A program made the translations under genes and the position numbers. A stretch of 64,000 nucleotides of DNA, taken from NCBI RefSeq assembly GCF_002302635.1, contig NZ_CP022387.1, forward strand, positions 1,054,001 through 1,118,000, given 5' to 3'. This stretch comes from Capnocytophaga stomatis. GTDB lineage: Bacteria > Bacteroidota > Bacteroidia > Flavobacteriales > Flavobacteriaceae. A model generated the notes under the pieces. That model searched no databases. It saw only the letters and a list, made by a program, of their open reading frames with translations, and was not told where the DNA came from. Positions 62,847 through 64,000 of the stretch are shown here, one piece after another (the stretch's first letter is position 1; every line of letters starts with the position of its first letter).

Positions 62847-64000
62847 ATGAACAAAAGAACATACAATGAGCGTAATACCATTGATTTATCAACCCTCAGA
62901 TATCTACCCAGATGGATTGTTCTGATTATTGACATCTGTTTGTCTATTTTTTCTTTGTTCGTATCTTTTTACCTTTTAAATGGATTAGAAGTAAAAGATA
63001 GTGACAACCTACTCCTTTATCAAAAATATATTTTAATCATTGGAGTAAATATCATTTTTATGCTGGTGTTTCGTACCTATTCTGGTATTATTCGCCATTC
63101 TACATTTACCGATTTAATTAAAATCCTATTAGCTAACATATGTACAATATTCGTGCTTTGGCTCTTTAACATAGCTAACATTATTGCTGTGGGAGACAAG
63201 CTGTTGCTAAACATTCCTCTAATACTTTATTTTGCAATTTCATTCGTATTGATGTCTTTTTTCCGATTGTTCGTTAAAGAAATTTTCGAGCAATTGAAAG
63301 AATTCCGAAGAAGTGCATTAAAAAAACGTATTCTTATCTTAGGAATTGATGAAGAATCCATATCAATGGCAAAAGCAATTATGGGGAACCCGAAACTACC
63401 TTATGATGTTGCCGGTTTCTTAACTCAAAGAACCGACTCCAACCACGCTGTACTTTTAGGAAAAACTATCTACAGTAAAGATAAACTTATGAAATATCGT
63501 AAGGAATATCTTGGCATACACGGGGTGCTTATCAATAAAAACAACTTTTCTAAGGAAGAATTAAACCAATGGGTAAACTTCTTCTTGGAGAGAGGATTGG
63601 TGATTCTTAAAACTCCGTCGTTGCAAAAGCTACGTCCCGATGAAAACATCAAAATCCACCAAGTTCAAATTGAGGACTTACTCAACAGAAAGCCTATTGT
63701 AATCCAAAACGATGAGGTTAAGAAACGTCACTTCCAGAAGAATGTATTGGTTACAGGAGGTGCTGGTTCTATCGGAAGTGAAATTGTTCGCCAAGTAGCT
63801 TCATTTAATCCGTCATTGATTGTGGTTTTAGACCAAGCTGAGACGCCACTGTATGATATTGAGCTTGAGATGAGAGAGAAGTTCCCTAACACTAATTTTA
63901 AATTCGTTTTGGCGGATATTTCCAACAGAGAGCGAATAGAGAGTGTGTTTATGGAGCATAACTTCTCTATGGTTTACCACGCTGCTGCCTACAAACACGT
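62847..64000 (+). CDS. UDP-HexNAc 4,6-dehydratase (PglF/FlaA1/CapD-like), N-terminal part (partial)
   Basis: The frame is open from ATG 62847 to the window end (384 codons). Four N-terminal transmembrane segments (about 15-40, 50-72, 82-105 and 115-135) are followed by a nucleotide-binding-like region, and the dehydratase Rossmann motif VTGGAGSIGSEIVRQ begins near residue 301. This is the membrane-anchored PglF/WbpM type, which forms UDP-4-keto-6-deoxy-GlcNAc, the substrate for the neighbouring aminotransferase. The catalytic triad lies outside the window and cannot be checked. Confidence 0.92.
   Translation, partial: MNKRTYNERNTIDLSTLRYLPRWIVLIIDICLSIFSLFVSFYLLNGLEVKDSDNLLLYQKYILIIGVNIIFMLVFRTYSGIIRHSTFTDLIKILLANICTIFVLWLFNIANIIAVGDKLLLNIPLILYFAISFVLMSFFRLFVKEIFEQLKEFRRSALKKRILILGIDEESISMAKAIMGNPKLPYDVAGFLTQRTDSNHAVLLGKTIYSKDKLMKYRKEYLGIHGVLINKNNFSKEELNQWVNFFLERGLVILKTPSLQKLRPDENIKIHQVQIEDLLNRKPIVIQNDEVKKRHFQKNVLVTGGAGSIGSEIVRQVASFNPSLIVVLDQAETPLYDIELEMREKFPNTNFKFVLADISNRERIESVFMEHNFSMVYHAAAYKH

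Overview
The window looks like chromosomal DNA from a low-GC member of the Bacteroidota, class Flavobacteriia. The gene set fits Capnocytophaga or a close relative, but the genus is an inference. The evidence is: an alternative complex III operon (actABCDEF), mevalonate-pathway genes, DUF6261, DUF5362 and DUF3408 families, an AccD without zinc-ribbon cysteines, and promoter matches of the TTTG-N17-23-TAnnTTTG type. I saw no rRNA, tRNA or CRISPR array.

Layout. (1) 1-204 is the 3' end of a dTDP-glucose 4,6-dehydratase gene, followed by about 1.1 kb of mosaic repeats. (2) 1.3-8.7 kb carries a CLC chloride transporter, a DUF6261 protein, ornithine aminotransferase with a DUF5362 membrane protein, a creatininase-family amidohydrolase and trpS, separated by several repeat-rich spacers. 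(3) 8.75-15.95 kb is an accessory island: three intergenic repeats, a frameshifted signal-peptide/helicase chimera, a two-gene restriction-modification cassette (Eco57I-like N6-adenine methylase plus PD-(D/E)XK nuclease), and two genes resembling conjugative-transposon transfer genes. (4) 16-31 kb is housekeeping: recJ, ald, purK and companions, menA, accD-mvaD-mvk, and a lysC-tilS-bioF-bioD run. (5) 31.4-40.2 kb is the alternative complex III operon, with an extra coiled-coil lipoprotein gene between actB and actC. (6) 40.3-42.6 kb has a thioredoxin-fold peroxidase and an acyl-CoA carboxylase beta subunit. (7) 42.8-44.5 kb encodes a secreted beta-helix protein, followed by 1.3 kb of decayed gene-free DNA.

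(8) 45.8-64.0 kb is a surface-polysaccharide (O-antigen or capsule) cluster, all on the + strand. UDP-GalNAcA synthesis (WbpP/TviC-like epimerase and TviB/WbpO-like dehydrogenase) is followed by two paralogous hexapeptide acetyltransferases, a Wzx flippase, a Wzy-like polymerase, four glycosyltransferases, two ATP-grasp ligases, a HAD phosphatase, a CapK-like adenylate-forming enzyme, a PglC-like initiating phosphoglycosyltransferase, a PglE-like aminotransferase and a PglF/FlaA1-like dehydratase cut by the window edge. Together these suggest a repeat unit started on undecaprenyl phosphate with a 4-amino-sugar and containing GalNAcA. The ATP-grasp/HAD/CapK genes probably add an unusual amide or acyl decoration. 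That module is the most promising candidate for undescribed chemistry here.
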